Notes: generated by a model not told the origin, from the sequence alone. A stretch of 62,864 nt of DNA from an uncultured Sphingomonas sp. (GCA_913774925.1 CAJYKB010000052.1:1-62864), one strand, 5' to 3'. Positions 9,759-17,270 are shown, counted from the first letter of the stretch. Numbers and translations are program-made.

Positions 9759-9920
9759 TACGGTGATTTGATCGCCCCCACCGCGGAAATGGTCCACCCC
9801 ACGCTCCTCCACCGCCCGGCCCCGGCGGTGGAGCGTGGCGGCTTGCGCCGCCCCGATGCTGCCTGGGGGGCGAGAGCACAGACCGTGCCACCCGCCCCCG
9901 GCCGCCCTCCCGCGGCTAGG

Positions 9921-11153
9921 TCAGACCGCGACGTGGATCGGCTCGAGGATCTCGCTCCAGCGATCGAGCAGCGCGCGGCGCGCGGCGAGTTGATGCGTGC
10001 GATTGTATGCAGCCTCCACCTTGGCGACCGTGCCGTCCTCGTGCTTCAGCACATGGCCCAGCGCGCGATCGATCGCGCCGCGCGCGTGCGGCTGCTCCTC
10101 GTTGAGGATCGTCGAGAAACTGGCGCGCCAGCCGTGGGGGACATGCCGGCCGCTGAAGCCGGCGCGATCGTAGAGGTCGCCGATCGCGCGCTCCCCGATC
10201 GGCTTATTTGATTCGCGACCCGTGAAGATCAGCCGATCGGGGGGGAAATCGAGGTTTTCCGCGCCTTTCGCTTCTTGATCCAGAATTGATCGAAGCACCG
10301 CCACGGCCGCCGGCGACAGCGGCACCAGGTGGTCGTTGCCGGCGTCGAGCTTCTTGTCCGCGCGCAGCTTCACCCGCGCCGCCGGCACACGCCACAGCGG
10401 GGCGTCGCCGTTTAGGTCCTCAATCTCGCACCAGCGCGCGCCGCGCACCGCCGCGAGGCGGACCGCGGTCAGCGCGAGGAACCGCGACGCCAGCTTCGTC
10501 GCCTCGACCGCGCGCAGCTGGTCGACCGCGCAGAGCAGCTCGCGCACCTCGGCCGCGGTGGTCAGCGCCGGGTGATGACGTGCCGCCGGCGCACGCGTGA
10601 TCGCGCGGCCTACGACCGCGGCCGGATCGACCGCGCACCATCCTTCGCTGATGGCGTGCGCGAAGACATCGGAGATCCGCTGCCGCACCCGGTGCGCCGT
10701 GGCGATCGCGCCGCGCCGCTCGATCGCGCGGATCACGCGCAGCACCGCCGGCGAATCGATCGCCGCCAGCTCGTCGCGGCCGATCGCGGGGAAGACGTCC
10801 GCGACCAGGCTGTCCAGCACGTCGCCGGCGTGGACGGGCGTCCAGTCGATCTGGCGGCGCGTATGCCAGTCGCGCGCTGCCACCTCAAAGGTGACGGCCG
10901 CGCGGATCCTGCGCGGATCCACGCCGCGACCGAGCTGCTCGCGCGCGGCCTCCGCCCGAGCCCGGGCGGCGTCGAGTGTAATCTCCGGCCACTGGCCGAT
11001 CGTCAGCAGCTGCTCCTGCCCCTGCCACCGGAAGCGCAGGCGGAAGCTCTTCGTGCCGGTCGGCGCGACGGCCAGGTGTAGGCCGCGCTCGTCGACGATC
11101 TTGTACGGGCGCGACTTTGGGCGCGCCGCCTTGACGGCGGACGTGGTGAGCAT
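9921..11153 (-). CDS. P4-type tyrosine integrase (second integrase of the element)
   Basis: A 410-residue tyrosine recombinase. The N-terminal DUF4102 arm-binding domain is typical of P4-like island integrases (KIVDERGLHLAVAPTGTKSF, then FRWQGQEQLLTIGQWPEI). The catalytic domain shows the conserved arginine in VRGARWCEI, HGWRASF (HxxR), an LGH box and the nucleophile tyrosine in AAYNR. I chose the ATG at 11153 because TAGGAG lies six bases before it; a GTG one codon upstream is too close. It belongs to a different subfamily from the integrase at 50177-51514. Islands that carry such integrases usually sit in tRNA genes, but I found no second att repeat next to this one, so it may be a relict of an older insertion or cargo. 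Confidence 0.88.
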   Translation of the reverse strand: MLTTSAVKAARPKSRPYKIVDERGLHLAVAPTGTKSFRLRFRWQGQEQLLTIGQWPEITLDAARARAEAAREQLGRGVDPRRIRAAVTFEVAARDWHTRRQIDWTPVHAGDVLDSLVADVFPAIGRDELAAIDSPAVLRVIRAIERRGAIATAHRVRQRISDVFAHAISEGWCAVDPAAVVGRAITRAPAARHHPALTTAAEVRELLCAVDQLRAVEATKLASRFLALTAVRLAAVRGARWCEIEDLNGDAPLWRVPAARVKLRADKKLDAGNDHLVPLSPAAVAVLRSILDQEAKGAENLDFPPDRLIFTGRESNKPIGERAIGDLYDRAGFSGRHVPHGWRASFSTILNEEQPHARGAIDRALGHVLKHEDGTVAKVEAAYNRTHQLAARRALLDRWSEILEPIHVAV

Positions 11154-11205
11154 CACAAACTCCTAGATCATCCGTTACTTACGGAATTGGGGGGGGAGAA
11201 ACATT

Positions 11206-11655
11206 TTGATTCCCACGACACAGGCTAGCGCCGTGGAACTGAGCAGCCTTTCCGCAGGCGACATATTTATCGCCGGCTCTCGTCTCGTGCTCGCGATCGA
11301 AGAAGGTTTCGATCAGGAGCACTTCGAGATCGAAACTGGGGAACCTTGGCAGCCGGACGTGACCAATGTGCTGAAGATCAATGAGACCTGGGCGAGCTTC
11401 GATCCCGGTAGCGGCATCGACGTTGGCGCTGAGGTGCCAACCGGATCATTGATTTTCACTCGGGCCGGTCCGGCGATCTATAGGGCGCCGGAACCTGGAA
11501 GCCGGCTGGGGCTCTACCTCTTCCTTACGGGCAAGATCGGACAGTACCGTCGCTCCCACGAGCCAGCATTTTCTCGATGGGAGCTCTACGTGAAGGATGG
11601 CGATCAGCGGCATGCGCTTCGTCAGATCGAGGCGACGCGAGCATCGCACCTGTAG
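11206..11655 (+). CDS. Hypothetical protein next to the P4-type integrase
   Basis: A 149-residue acidic soluble protein beginning at a TTG preceded by GGGGGGGAGAAA, which makes the TTG believable. No domain recognised. The composition is mixed: IEEGFDQEHFEIETGEPWQPDV is acidic, and the C-terminal part is basic and aromatic (SRWELYVKDGDQRHALRQIE). GC content is lower than in phage structural genes, in line with cargo DNA. It is divergent from the integrase gene, with about 50 bases between them. Confidence 0.55.
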   Translation: MIPTTQASAVELSSLSAGDIFIAGSRLVLAIEEGFDQEHFEIETGEPWQPDVTNVLKINETWASFDPGSGIDVGAEVPTGSLIFTRAGPAIYRAPEPGSRLGLYLFLTGKIGQYRRSHEPAFSRWELYVKDGDQRHALRQIEATRASHL

Positions 11656-11949
11656 GCCCATCGCGGCAACTTCATTCGCCGCGATCGCCTGCTACGCTGG
11701 ACGTTGAGGTTGGGATCTGGCGATCATGCCCACGATCGTTCTAATTGCGGCTGACTGCTGTACCTACCGAAGCCGGGAAGATTAAACGCGGGGCTTCGCG
11801 GGCAGCCATTCGTTCACGGCGATCTTCTCCGGTTCGAACGGTCCAGCAAAGATCGGTTGAATCATGGCCATGACGAGGCTGGCGCGTGTTCTCCGAACGT
11901 GTAACACCATACGGTTCCATACCGAGCAATCATTTACAGGGCCCGCCAG
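11656..11949. other. Intergenic region before the DUF262-HEPN unit
   Basis: This 294-base gap contains a hairpin at about 11662-11687 (ATCGCGGC with GCCGCGAT), a likely terminator for the preceding gene. A minus-strand reading frame of about 42 codons (ending at 11782, with AMIQPIFAGPFEPEKIAVNE) is visible but has no clear ribosome site; it may be a gene remnant. The promoter of the DUF262 gene should lie in 11880-11949, which is AT-richer, though I cannot pick convincing -35/-10 boxes. Confidence 0.4.
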
Positions 11950-13047
11950 ATGAGCACACCCGAAGATCTTGAGGTGCTGATTGACAAGGCAAGAAAGACG
12001 GTCAAGACCGATTCTTATCCCATGTCGATCGGCGAGCTTGTCGGCATGTATGAGCGCGATGAAATCGTGCTGCGGCCGGAGTATCAACGGTATTTCCGCT
12101 GGACCAATGAGCAGAAGTCGAAGCTCATAGAGTCGATCCTGATCGGACTACCCCTCCCCTCTGTCTTCGTCGCGCAGGATGACGAGGGTGCTTGGGAGGT
12201 AGTTGATGGGATGCAAAGGCTTTCAACGATTTTCGATTTCATCGGGATCCTAAAACCCGAGCTTACCGAGAATCAATTTTACAATCCGTTCCGCACCCTT
12301 ACGGACGAGCTCTTTTACCTGGAAAACTTTGCCAATAAGGGCTGGGAGGATTTTGGACGTCGGATCCAGCTTGATATAAAGCGGACTAAAATTCAACTTA
12401 CTATCTTATTGAGGGAAACTGATCTCGAAGCCAAATTCGAGCTTTTCCAGCGCTTAAATTCGGGCGGCACTGCTATATCGGGGCAAGAGCTTCGCAATGC
12501 AATTATGGCGGGGAGTCAGCCCAAAACCCTAGAGTGGTTTGAGTCTCTGTCGAGAGACGAGAACTTCATATCGGTATGCGGCCTGGCAGATAGCGAACTT
12601 TCAACACGGTATGATGTCGAGCTGGTCTTGCGGTTCGTTGCATTCCTGTCGCCCGAAGTGGAGAATTTACCCAAAGCAAAAGGCGTCGACATATTTTTGA
12701 CTTCGGCGTTGCGAAAGATACTCGACGACGATAACTTTGACTACGATACATACGAAAGAAAGTTCAGAGAAACCTTCAAGGTATTGAATGAAGCTTGGGG
12801 AGAAAGCGCTCTAAGATATAGAAATCAACCCGGCACAGGAAAGTTCTCTATATCTTTTTTTGAGGCAGTCGCTTTAGGAATTGCGCAGAACATTGAGGAT
12901 CTTCCTGACAACGCAGAAATAAAGCAAAAGATTGACAATGTCGGTCAAGATCAGGCTTTCAAAGCTGCGTCGGGTAGCGGCAAAAATGCGCAGCGCCGAA
13001 TTCCGGAACTCCTGCAGTTTGGTAAAACATACTTCAGCCCTTTATGA
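11950..13047 (+). CDS. DUF262-domain protein, putative sensor/NTPase of a defence unit
   Basis: A 365-residue protein with a complete DUF262 (ParB/GmrS-like) domain: RPEYQRYFRW at residues 42-51, ESILIGLPLPSVFV at 61-74, VVDGMQRLSTI at 84-94 (the DGQQR-type nucleotide-binding motif, with Met for Gln) and FELFQRLNSGG at 163-173. In GmrSD and BrxU enzymes this domain binds and hydrolyses NTP and controls a C-terminal DUF1524 HNH nuclease. That nuclease is absent here: the protein is short and ends in helical sequence. Its stop overlaps the start of a HEPN gene (ATGA). GC content is far below the neighbours (24 of 60 bases at 12721-12780), a sign of transfer. Inference: it senses or switches the HEPN effector. 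Confidence 0.85.
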   Translation: MSTPEDLEVLIDKARKTVKTDSYPMSIGELVGMYERDEIVLRPEYQRYFRWTNEQKSKLIESILIGLPLPSVFVAQDDEGAWEVVDGMQRLSTIFDFIGILKPELTENQFYNPFRTLTDELFYLENFANKGWEDFGRRIQLDIKRTKIQLTILLRETDLEAKFELFQRLNSGGTAISGQELRNAIMAGSQPKTLEWFESLSRDENFISVCGLADSELSTRYDVELVLRFVAFLSPEVENLPKAKGVDIFLTSALRKILDDDNFDYDTYERKFRETFKVLNEAWGESALRYRNQPGTGKFSISFFEAVALGIAQNIEDLPDNAEIKQKIDNVGQDQAFKAASGSGKNAQRRIPELLQFGKTYFSPL

Positions 13048-13649
13048 TAAACGCGATAAGCCTGGAAAGTTCGCTGTCGAATTCCCTGACGTGGCGAAAA
13101 AACGAACTCCAGCAAGCTCGTTATTTGGCGGAGGAATCTAGTGAAAACAGCCGCCAATATCTATGCCGAGCTTGGACGCTGGTCATGTATGCGCATTGCG
13201 ACCAATATATCAAAGAAATATCAAGGTCATACTTGCATTTTCTGAAGCACAATCCTCGAGATTCGTACGATTATTGGAGTATTTGGCAGGCCTTTAGGGC
13301 GAAGGAGCTTATGCTAAATGGCAGTGATGGCCCAACGTTCGAAAGTGCATTGAAACCGAAGGGTAACGATAAGTCATCTCTTATAGAAGCTATATCCCAT
13401 AAGACGGTATTGGACAGCGGAAACTTCAAGTACGAGCGACTTCGTTTTATCACTAATTTTGTTCTTCAGATCGAATTTGATTGTGCCGAATACAAGGGCT
13501 TTTGCACTACGTTGAAAGTCAAGCGTGACCAGATTGCTCACGGCGAGCAATCCTATATCGCTGATGTGGGTGACTGCATCGCGTGGCATGGCCCGACCCT
13601 TTCCCTCCTTGATGATCTGACGAACGCAGTTCTCGAAGTCGCCGCTTGA
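13044..13649 (+). CDS. HEPN-domain protein (MAE_28990/MAE_18760-like), putative RNase effector
   Basis: A 201-residue protein translationally coupled to the DUF262 gene. The HEPN signature Rx4H is intact: RDQIAH, R161 and H166, in the context LKVKRDQIAHGE. The N-terminal helix RAWTLVMYAHCDQYIKEISR (about 42-61) matches the MAE_28990/MAE_18760-type HEPN family. HEPN proteins with this motif are usually metal-independent RNases in toxin-antitoxin, CRISPR and abortive-infection systems. As the second gene behind a DUF262 protein, it probably acts as an RNA-cutting effector held in check by its partner. The low GC content matches the upstream gene. Family assigned by motif and context, not by a search. 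Confidence 0.78.
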   Translation: MINAISLESSLSNSLTWRKNELQQARYLAEESSENSRQYLCRAWTLVMYAHCDQYIKEISRSYLHFLKHNPRDSYDYWSIWQAFRAKELMLNGSDGPTFESALKPKGNDKSSLIEAISHKTVLDSGNFKYERLRFITNFVLQIEFDCAEYKGFCTTLKVKRDQIAHGEQSYIADVGDCIAWHGPTLSLLDDLTNAVLEVAA

Positions 13650-13693
13650 TGCGGGTTGATGCGACGTAGGCACTCTTAAATTTCAACATCCCC

Positions 13694-13732
13694 CCAATCC
13701 CGGACATCGCGGCGGAGGGATCATCCGCCGCG
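13694..13732. repeat. 39-bp repeat flanking the cassette-like array, left copy
   Basis: Matches 16059-16097 at 37 of 39 positions. It contains a GCGGCGGA/TCCGCCGC stem that could act as terminator for the HEPN gene. Together the copies bracket the 2.4-kb array of small genes. Confidence 0.75.
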
Positions 13733-13796
13733 ATCGCATGCTCCTCTCGGATGCGAAGTCTGGATAAGCCGATCATACCCGCACGGTACCCAATAG

Positions 13797-13831
13797 CCGC
13801 CGTCCGCTATCGCCCAATTGCGGACGTTCGC
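13797..13831. repeat. Array repeat, copy 1 (short)
   Basis: Truncated copy of the repeat found between the small genes: GTCCGC at 13802, CGCCCAATT, and GCGGAC at 13820-13825, an inverted pair. It precedes the gene at 13853. Confidence 0.65.
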
Positions 13832-13852
13832 CGGTTCCCTTACCAATCACCT

Positions 13853-14170
13853 ATGGCGAGAAGGGCGAGCGAGTGGCTACGTTTTAGAGACGTCCCAGAC
13901 GGTGGTCGCCCGCGCGGCCCCAACCCGCACGTCACTCATTTCCGCTCGGACAATGATCTTTATCAATGGCGGCTATTTGGATGGTTTGCCGTTCCCGTCA
14001 CAACCATGACCTTCGGGTTTCTTTGGTCAATGGGTATTCCGTTCCGCTACTCGCCAGTGGCGCTCATACCCGCTGCCTGCCTTGCATTGCTCTTCCAATT
14101 TCGTATTCGGCGTGACCGGAGAGCGGGTAGACGTTTCAGCGCCTATATCGCCGACGATCTTGACGGTTAA
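13853..14170 (+). CDS. Small membrane protein in the repeat array (cassette 1)
   Basis: A 105-residue protein with two adjacent hydrophobic segments near residues 43-85 (FGWFAVPVTTMTFGFLWSMG and VALIPAACLALLF) and a strongly basic C-terminal side (RIRRDRRAGRR), so probably an inner-membrane hairpin. No family recognised. I start at the ATG at 13853, because an earlier in-frame ATG (13751) would translate the repeat itself. No good ribosome site is visible. It lies between repeat copies 1 and 2. Confidence 0.45.
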   Translation: MARRASEWLRFRDVPDGGRPRGPNPHVTHFRSDNDLYQWRLFGWFAVPVTTMTFGFLWSMGIPFRYSPVALIPAACLALLFQFRIRRDRRAGRRFSAYIADDLDG

Positions 14171-14224
14171 TGTCTGCTCTCCAACATCGGCGGACATTCC
14201 GCTCTCGCCCAATTGCCGACATGC
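14170..14224. repeat. Array repeat, copy 2
   Basis: Full-length copy with substitutions: TGTCTGC, CCAACATCGGCGGACATTCC, then CGCCCAATTGCCGACAT. It starts directly at the stop of cassette 1. Confidence 0.7.
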
Positions 14225-14247
14225 AGCGTCGCCCCTAAATTAGCGCA

Positions 14248-14538
14248 ATGCGCTGGGGAAATCTTCTGCCTTTGACGGCAAGCCTGCCGTGGCTGGTGCT
14301 TGCGGCAGGCACAATCGACACTTTGGTAAAAAACTCGCGGTGTTCCGACGGCTGCATGACAGCCTTCGATCAATTGTGGGCTGTGGCTACACCAACGCTT
14401 GTTCTATCCGCTCTTTTCGTTACGGGCGGATTGTTCTCTCGCCGCGTGAAACGATCTAGCTGGCTTCTCATTGCGGTCAGCATTTCGGCAATGGCCTTGT
14501 TCCCCTACCAACTCGTCTGGTTGACGGGCGGCGCATGA
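14248..14538 (+). CDS. Small three-helix membrane protein in the repeat array (cassette 2)
   Basis: A 96-residue protein with three hydrophobic stretches (about 5-25, 45-62, 70-92). Two cysteines (RCSDGC) lie in the loop after the first helix. No family recognised; start ATG at 14248 has only a weak ribosome site. The gene occupies nearly all the space between two copies of the array repeat. Confidence 0.5.
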   Translation: MRWGNLLPLTASLPWLVLAAGTIDTLVKNSRCSDGCMTAFDQLWAVATPTLVLSALFVTGGLFSRRVKRSSWLLIAVSISAMALFPYQLVWLTGGA

Positions 14539-14551
14539 GATGAACGATGCC

Positions 14552-14590
14552 TATGTCCGCTTCCCACCACTTGCGGACATACAATTGAGC
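14552..14590. repeat. Array repeat, copy 3 (partial)
   Basis: Carries ATGTCCGCTTCCCACCACTT followed by GCGGACATACAATTG; the second half (CGCCCAATT unit) is degenerate. It lies between cassettes 2 and 3. Confidence 0.65.
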
Positions 14591-14625
14591 GCTAGGCTAC
14601 TGGTTTAGCGTTTGAGAGGATGGCC

Positions 14626-15084
14626 ATGCGCATAGTGACGACGATCGGTGCCGCAGTGGCGGCCGTGCTTTTCATCAGCGGATCAGGGTATGCTGCTGCG
14701 ATGAACTGGCGGCATAGTGTGCCGGAGTTTGTTATAGATGTTCGAACTGCTGACGGCGAGCCAAAGGCGCCGACTCTGCTATTAGTTTACGGCGACAAAG
14801 GTAGTGACCCTTTCCACGAGGGGAGTGGTCGAAGAGATATCCGGATTACGCAGTGCAAGACTGCTGGATCACTTTGCGTGAGCCCGCTTTTCCGTAAAGA
14901 ATATCTGCCAGGCGGAGAAGGGCCGCAGAGCCTTCAGATCCGGCTATACAACGGCAACGGCAATCCAGTCGTTGGCGGCGTTCGCTGGACCGGTCCGTGG
15001 CACCCGGACCATGTCCGCGTGACGTGTGACTTGCGTCTCTCAGATGTTCGTAGATCCTGCACCGTCTCCGAGGTTGCGCCCTGA
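14626..15084 (+). CDS. Exported small protein in the repeat array (cassette 3)
   Basis: A 152-residue protein with a signal peptide (MRIVTTIGAAVAAVLFISGSGYAAA) and a mature domain with four cysteines. No family recognised. I choose the ATG at 14626: GAGAGGA precedes it by about five bases, whereas the ATG at 14620 overlaps that site. It is probably a periplasmic beta-rich protein (many alternating hydrophobic residues around VRWTGPWHPDHVRVTCDLRL). It sits between copies 3 and 4 of the repeat. Confidence 0.6.
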   Translation: MRIVTTIGAAVAAVLFISGSGYAAAMNWRHSVPEFVIDVRTADGEPKAPTLLLVYGDKGSDPFHEGSGRRDIRITQCKTAGSLCVSPLFRKEYLPGGEGPQSLQIRLYNGNGNPVVGGVRWTGPWHPDHVRVTCDLRLSDVRRSCTVSEVAP

Positions 15085-15090
15085 AAAATA

Positions 15091-15141
15091 AGGTCCGCTT
15101 TCCACCATGGGCGGACATTCCGCTTACGCCCAATTGCAGAC
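15091..15141. repeat. Array repeat, copy 4
   Basis: Nearly identical to copy 5: GTCCGCTTTCCACCATGGGC, then GGACATTCCGCTTACGCCCA and ATTGCAGAC. TGGGCG pairs with CGCCCA, and the outer GTCCGC with the terminal GCAGAC/GCGGAC, giving a bulged hairpin. Confidence 0.8.
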
Positions 15142-15167
15142 CTACGCACTAGACGAAAAGCTTCTTG

Positions 15168-15320
15168 ATGATACGACGTAGCCTCGTACTATTCGGCATC
15201 GCGCTCTCGATTTTCGTCGTGCTGTTACTACTTCAATGGCCGCCTGCGCTGGATGCTCTGTTCGGCGCGGCGTATCGGCTCGATGGGTACGGTCCCGGCG
15301 GACGCCGGCACGTTAGCTAG
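15168..15320 (+). CDS. Single-pass membrane microprotein in the repeat array (cassette 4a)
   Basis: A 50-residue protein starting MIRRSLVLFGIALSIFVVLL: a basic N-terminus and one long hydrophobic helix, then a short polar tail. It is followed closely by another small membrane protein, and both share the space between repeat copies 4 and 5. No family recognised and no strong ribosome site, so it is only moderately likely to be expressed. Confidence 0.4.
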   Translation: MIRRSLVLFGIALSIFVVLLLLQWPPALDALFGAAYRLDGYGPGGRRHVS

Positions 15321-15388
15321 CCGCTCTAAAGCCGACCAGCCGCTAACTCCGCCTTCCAGACATTCCACGAACCAGCTAACTTCCCGCG

Positions 15389-15664
15389 ATGGGCCTGCTT
15401 TCACGCTATCTCGCGCATCTGAAACGAAGGTCGACGGGCTTATCTCGGCTGCAATGGTATACGGCCTCGTCAAAGGAAGGTGTTCCGTGGGTGCTCGCGG
15501 CACTGGCGCTTGCTATTCCAGCATCGCTCCTCGCCGAGCCACACCGAACAACCGTTCTATGGATCGTTGCAGTGCCGCTTCTGCTGGGATTTACCGCTAC
15601 ACAGATCGTCATGCTTGTTGTCCATCTGAACGACCTTCGCGATCAGCTCCGGCAACGCGACTAA
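15389..15664 (+). CDS. Small membrane protein in the repeat array (cassette 4b)
   Basis: A 91-residue protein with a basic N-terminus, two hydrophobic segments (about 33-50 and 55-78, VPWVLAALALAIPASLLAEP and TTVLWIVAVPLLLGF) and a charged, coiled-coil-like end (LNDLRDQLRQRD). It resembles small phage or plasmid membrane proteins in shape only; no family recognised. It ends at repeat copy 5. Confidence 0.5.
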   Translation: MGLLSRYLAHLKRRSTGLSRLQWYTASSKEGVPWVLAALALAIPASLLAEPHRTTVLWIVAVPLLLGFTATQIVMLVVHLNDLRDQLRQRD

Positions 15665-15673
15665 GCGACAAGC

Positions 15674-15731
15674 AACGTCCGCTTTCCACCATGGGCGGAC
15701 ATTCCGCTTACGCCCAGTTGCGGACATTCCG
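15674..15731. repeat. Array repeat, copy 5 (reference copy)
   Basis: The most complete copy: AACGTCCGCTTTCCACCATG, GGCGGACATTCCGCTTACGC, then CCAGTTGCGGACATTCCG. It holds GCGGAC twice as a direct repeat and GTCCGC/GCGGAC plus TGGGCG/CGCCCA as inverted pairs. Confidence 0.8.
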
Positions 15732-15737
15732 ATCCGG

Positions 15738-16028
15738 GTGCAGAAAAACCTGATGATCGCCATTCTAGTATTGTTGCTGGCAGCCCTGCCCGCCCAACAG
15801 CTTGGGGCATTGCCCTTCGCCAGAGGCCCTGCGGCGCGGGTCGACACGATCAAGGGGGCGATCGCGAAATGCAAGGCGCCCGCAAAGATCGTACTATCAG
15901 GCGACACTGCTACAATATTCTTGGCGGACAGCCGATCGAACAACGCCTACGATTGCCTCTCTGCATGGATTGCTGAGCATCCGAGAAGCGGGTTCGACAA
16001 ATTCGGATTTATCGGTCGCGAGCGCTAG
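15738..16028 (+). CDS. Exported small protein in the repeat array (cassette 5)
   Basis: A 96-residue protein with a signal-peptide-like start (LMIAILVLLLAALPAQQLGA) and a short mature part with two cysteines (AIAKCKAP and AYDCLSAW). It could start at the GTG at 15738 or the ATG at 15753; neither has a good ribosome site. No family recognised. It lies between repeat copy 5 and the right flanking repeat. Confidence 0.5.
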   Translation: MQKNLMIAILVLLLAALPAQQLGALPFARGPAARVDTIKGAIAKCKAPAKIVLSGDTATIFLADSRSNNAYDCLSAWIAEHPRSGFDKFGFIGRER

Positions 16029-16042
16029 TAGACGCACTGTCG

Positions 16043-16097
16043 GAACGTCCGCACTCCACCAATCCCGGACATCGCGGCGGAGGGTCCATCCGCCGCG
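16043..16097. repeat. Array repeat copy 6 fused to the right 39-bp flanking repeat
   Basis: The left part (GAACGTCCGCACTCCACCA) is the start of the array repeat; the right part (16059-16097) is the second copy of the 39-bp repeat at 13694-13732. The GCGGCGGA stem would terminate plus-strand transcription before the convergent methylase gene. Confidence 0.75.
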
Positions 16098-16174
16098 GTA
16101 ATCGCCGAAAGGCGCGGCAATTCGTGCTTTCGGGTAGGAATGGGCGGGGGTCGCTACCCCGCCCGATACCCACA

Positions 16175-17101
16175 TCAGATCGCGACGTTGCTGATGAGCA
16201 GCTCCGTCACATTCGTGCAGCGGCCAGCGCCGACCGAAGACACGGTCCAGGTCGTGTCAATCTCGCCGATATGGAAGCGCGCGAACGTCTCGCGGACGAA
16301 GGGCGTGTTGTTGATCGACATGACGAACCTGCCCGAGATCGCGCCCAGCTGCTCGGCCATGCGCTCGTAGTCGCCACGGTCGAAGGCCACCCCGTACCCC
16401 GTCGTCTCGTCATACGGCGGGTCGAGATAGAAGAGCGCCTGGCGCGCGTCGTACCGGCGGATCACGTCTTGGTACGGCAGCCGCTCGATCGTCACCGGCT
16501 CGAGGCGGCGGCTCAGCAAGTGCAGTTCGGCGCGCAGGCGCGCCAGCTGGATCCGCGACGACTGGTCGCGCCGCACGCCGAAGGTCCGGCCGACGACCCT
16601 GCCCCCGAATGCCAAGCGCTGGAGATAGAGGAAGCGGACGGCGCGCTCGATATCGGTCAGCGCGTCGGGATCGAGCCGCAGCTGCCGGTCGAACTCGTCG
16701 CGGCTCGCGGGCAGCCAGCGCAGCTCGCGGACCAATGGCTCGTAATGGCGACGGATGATCCGGAAGAGATTGGCGACGTCGCCGCTCAGGTCGTTGATAA
16801 CCTCGACCGGCGCCGGCGTCGCCCGCCGCAGGAAGACGCCGCCCATACCAACGAAGGGCTCGACATAGGCGCGGTGGGGGATGCGATCGATGATCGCGCA
16901 CAGGCGCTTCGCCAGGTTGCGCTTGCCCCCAAGGTAGGGGGCAGGCGGGTTCGCGGCGTCGGATGTACGTATGGGGGCAGGCTCTCCAGGTGGAAGAGCA
17001 CGTCGGCTACGCGCGCTGGTGGGCGCCGATCGCGATGATCGGCGGGGGGCCGCGACGGCATGTCGCGGGATCTGTGATGATGGATTGGCCCCGGGGAACA
17101 C
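16175..17101 (-). CDS. D12-class DNA adenine-N6 methylase (Dam-like)
   Basis: The methylase motifs are clear: PYLGGKRNLAKRL near residue 54 and FVGMGGVFLRR near 83 (motif I region), and LFYLDPPYDETTGYG near 222 (motif IV DPPY, the catalytic loop). It transfers a methyl group from SAM to adenine, as in Dam and phage T4 Dam; phages use such enzymes against host restriction. The first 45 or so residues are low-complexity Arg/Ser/Pro sequence starting at a GTG without a ribosome site, so the true start may be further in and the count of 308 residues too high. No restriction endonuclease gene is adjacent, so it is an orphan methylase. Confidence 0.85.
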   Translation of the reverse strand: MFPGANPSSQIPRHAVAAPRRSSRSAPTSARSRRALPPGEPAPIRTSDAANPPAPYLGGKRNLAKRLCAIIDRIPHRAYVEPFVGMGGVFLRRATPAPVEVINDLSGDVANLFRIIRRHYEPLVRELRWLPASRDEFDRQLRLDPDALTDIERAVRFLYLQRLAFGGRVVGRTFGVRRDQSSRIQLARLRAELHLLSRRLEPVTIERLPYQDVIRRYDARQALFYLDPPYDETTGYGVAFDRGDYERMAEQLGAISGRFVMSINNTPFVRETFARFHIGEIDTTWTVSSVGAGRCTNVTELLISNVAI

Positions 17102-17270
17102 GCTGGCGAGGTGCCTATCGCCGCCCGACGGACCGGGCGGTTAGCCGCGCAGCTCAGGCGTCTGCGCCCCGCGTATTCCCCGAAGGTCTTCTATTCCGCA
17201 GGCCACCCGGCGAACCGGAAGCCTGAGACCGCGCGCGCGGGCCTTCCTCAGCGGCTAAGCTCGGGAGGGC

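Noticed and set aside
11153..11210. Attachment site for the P4-type integrase upstream of its start
   Set aside because: No tRNA-like or repeated sequence was found here or after its stop, so no second att pair can be supported.
11782..12087. Minus-strand gene overlapping the DUF262 start
   Set aside because: Its first half is antisense to the DUF262 coding region and it has no ribosome site; only a possible remnant at 11782-11910 is mentioned.
13797..15731. CRISPR array
   Set aside because: Repeat intervals are hundreds of bases, irregular and contain genes; no cas genes are present.
13694..16097. Canonical integron with attC sites
   Set aside because: The repeats do not show the conserved GTTRRRY/RYYYAAC core sites at fixed positions and no IntI-type integrase was recognised; kept only as cassette-like.
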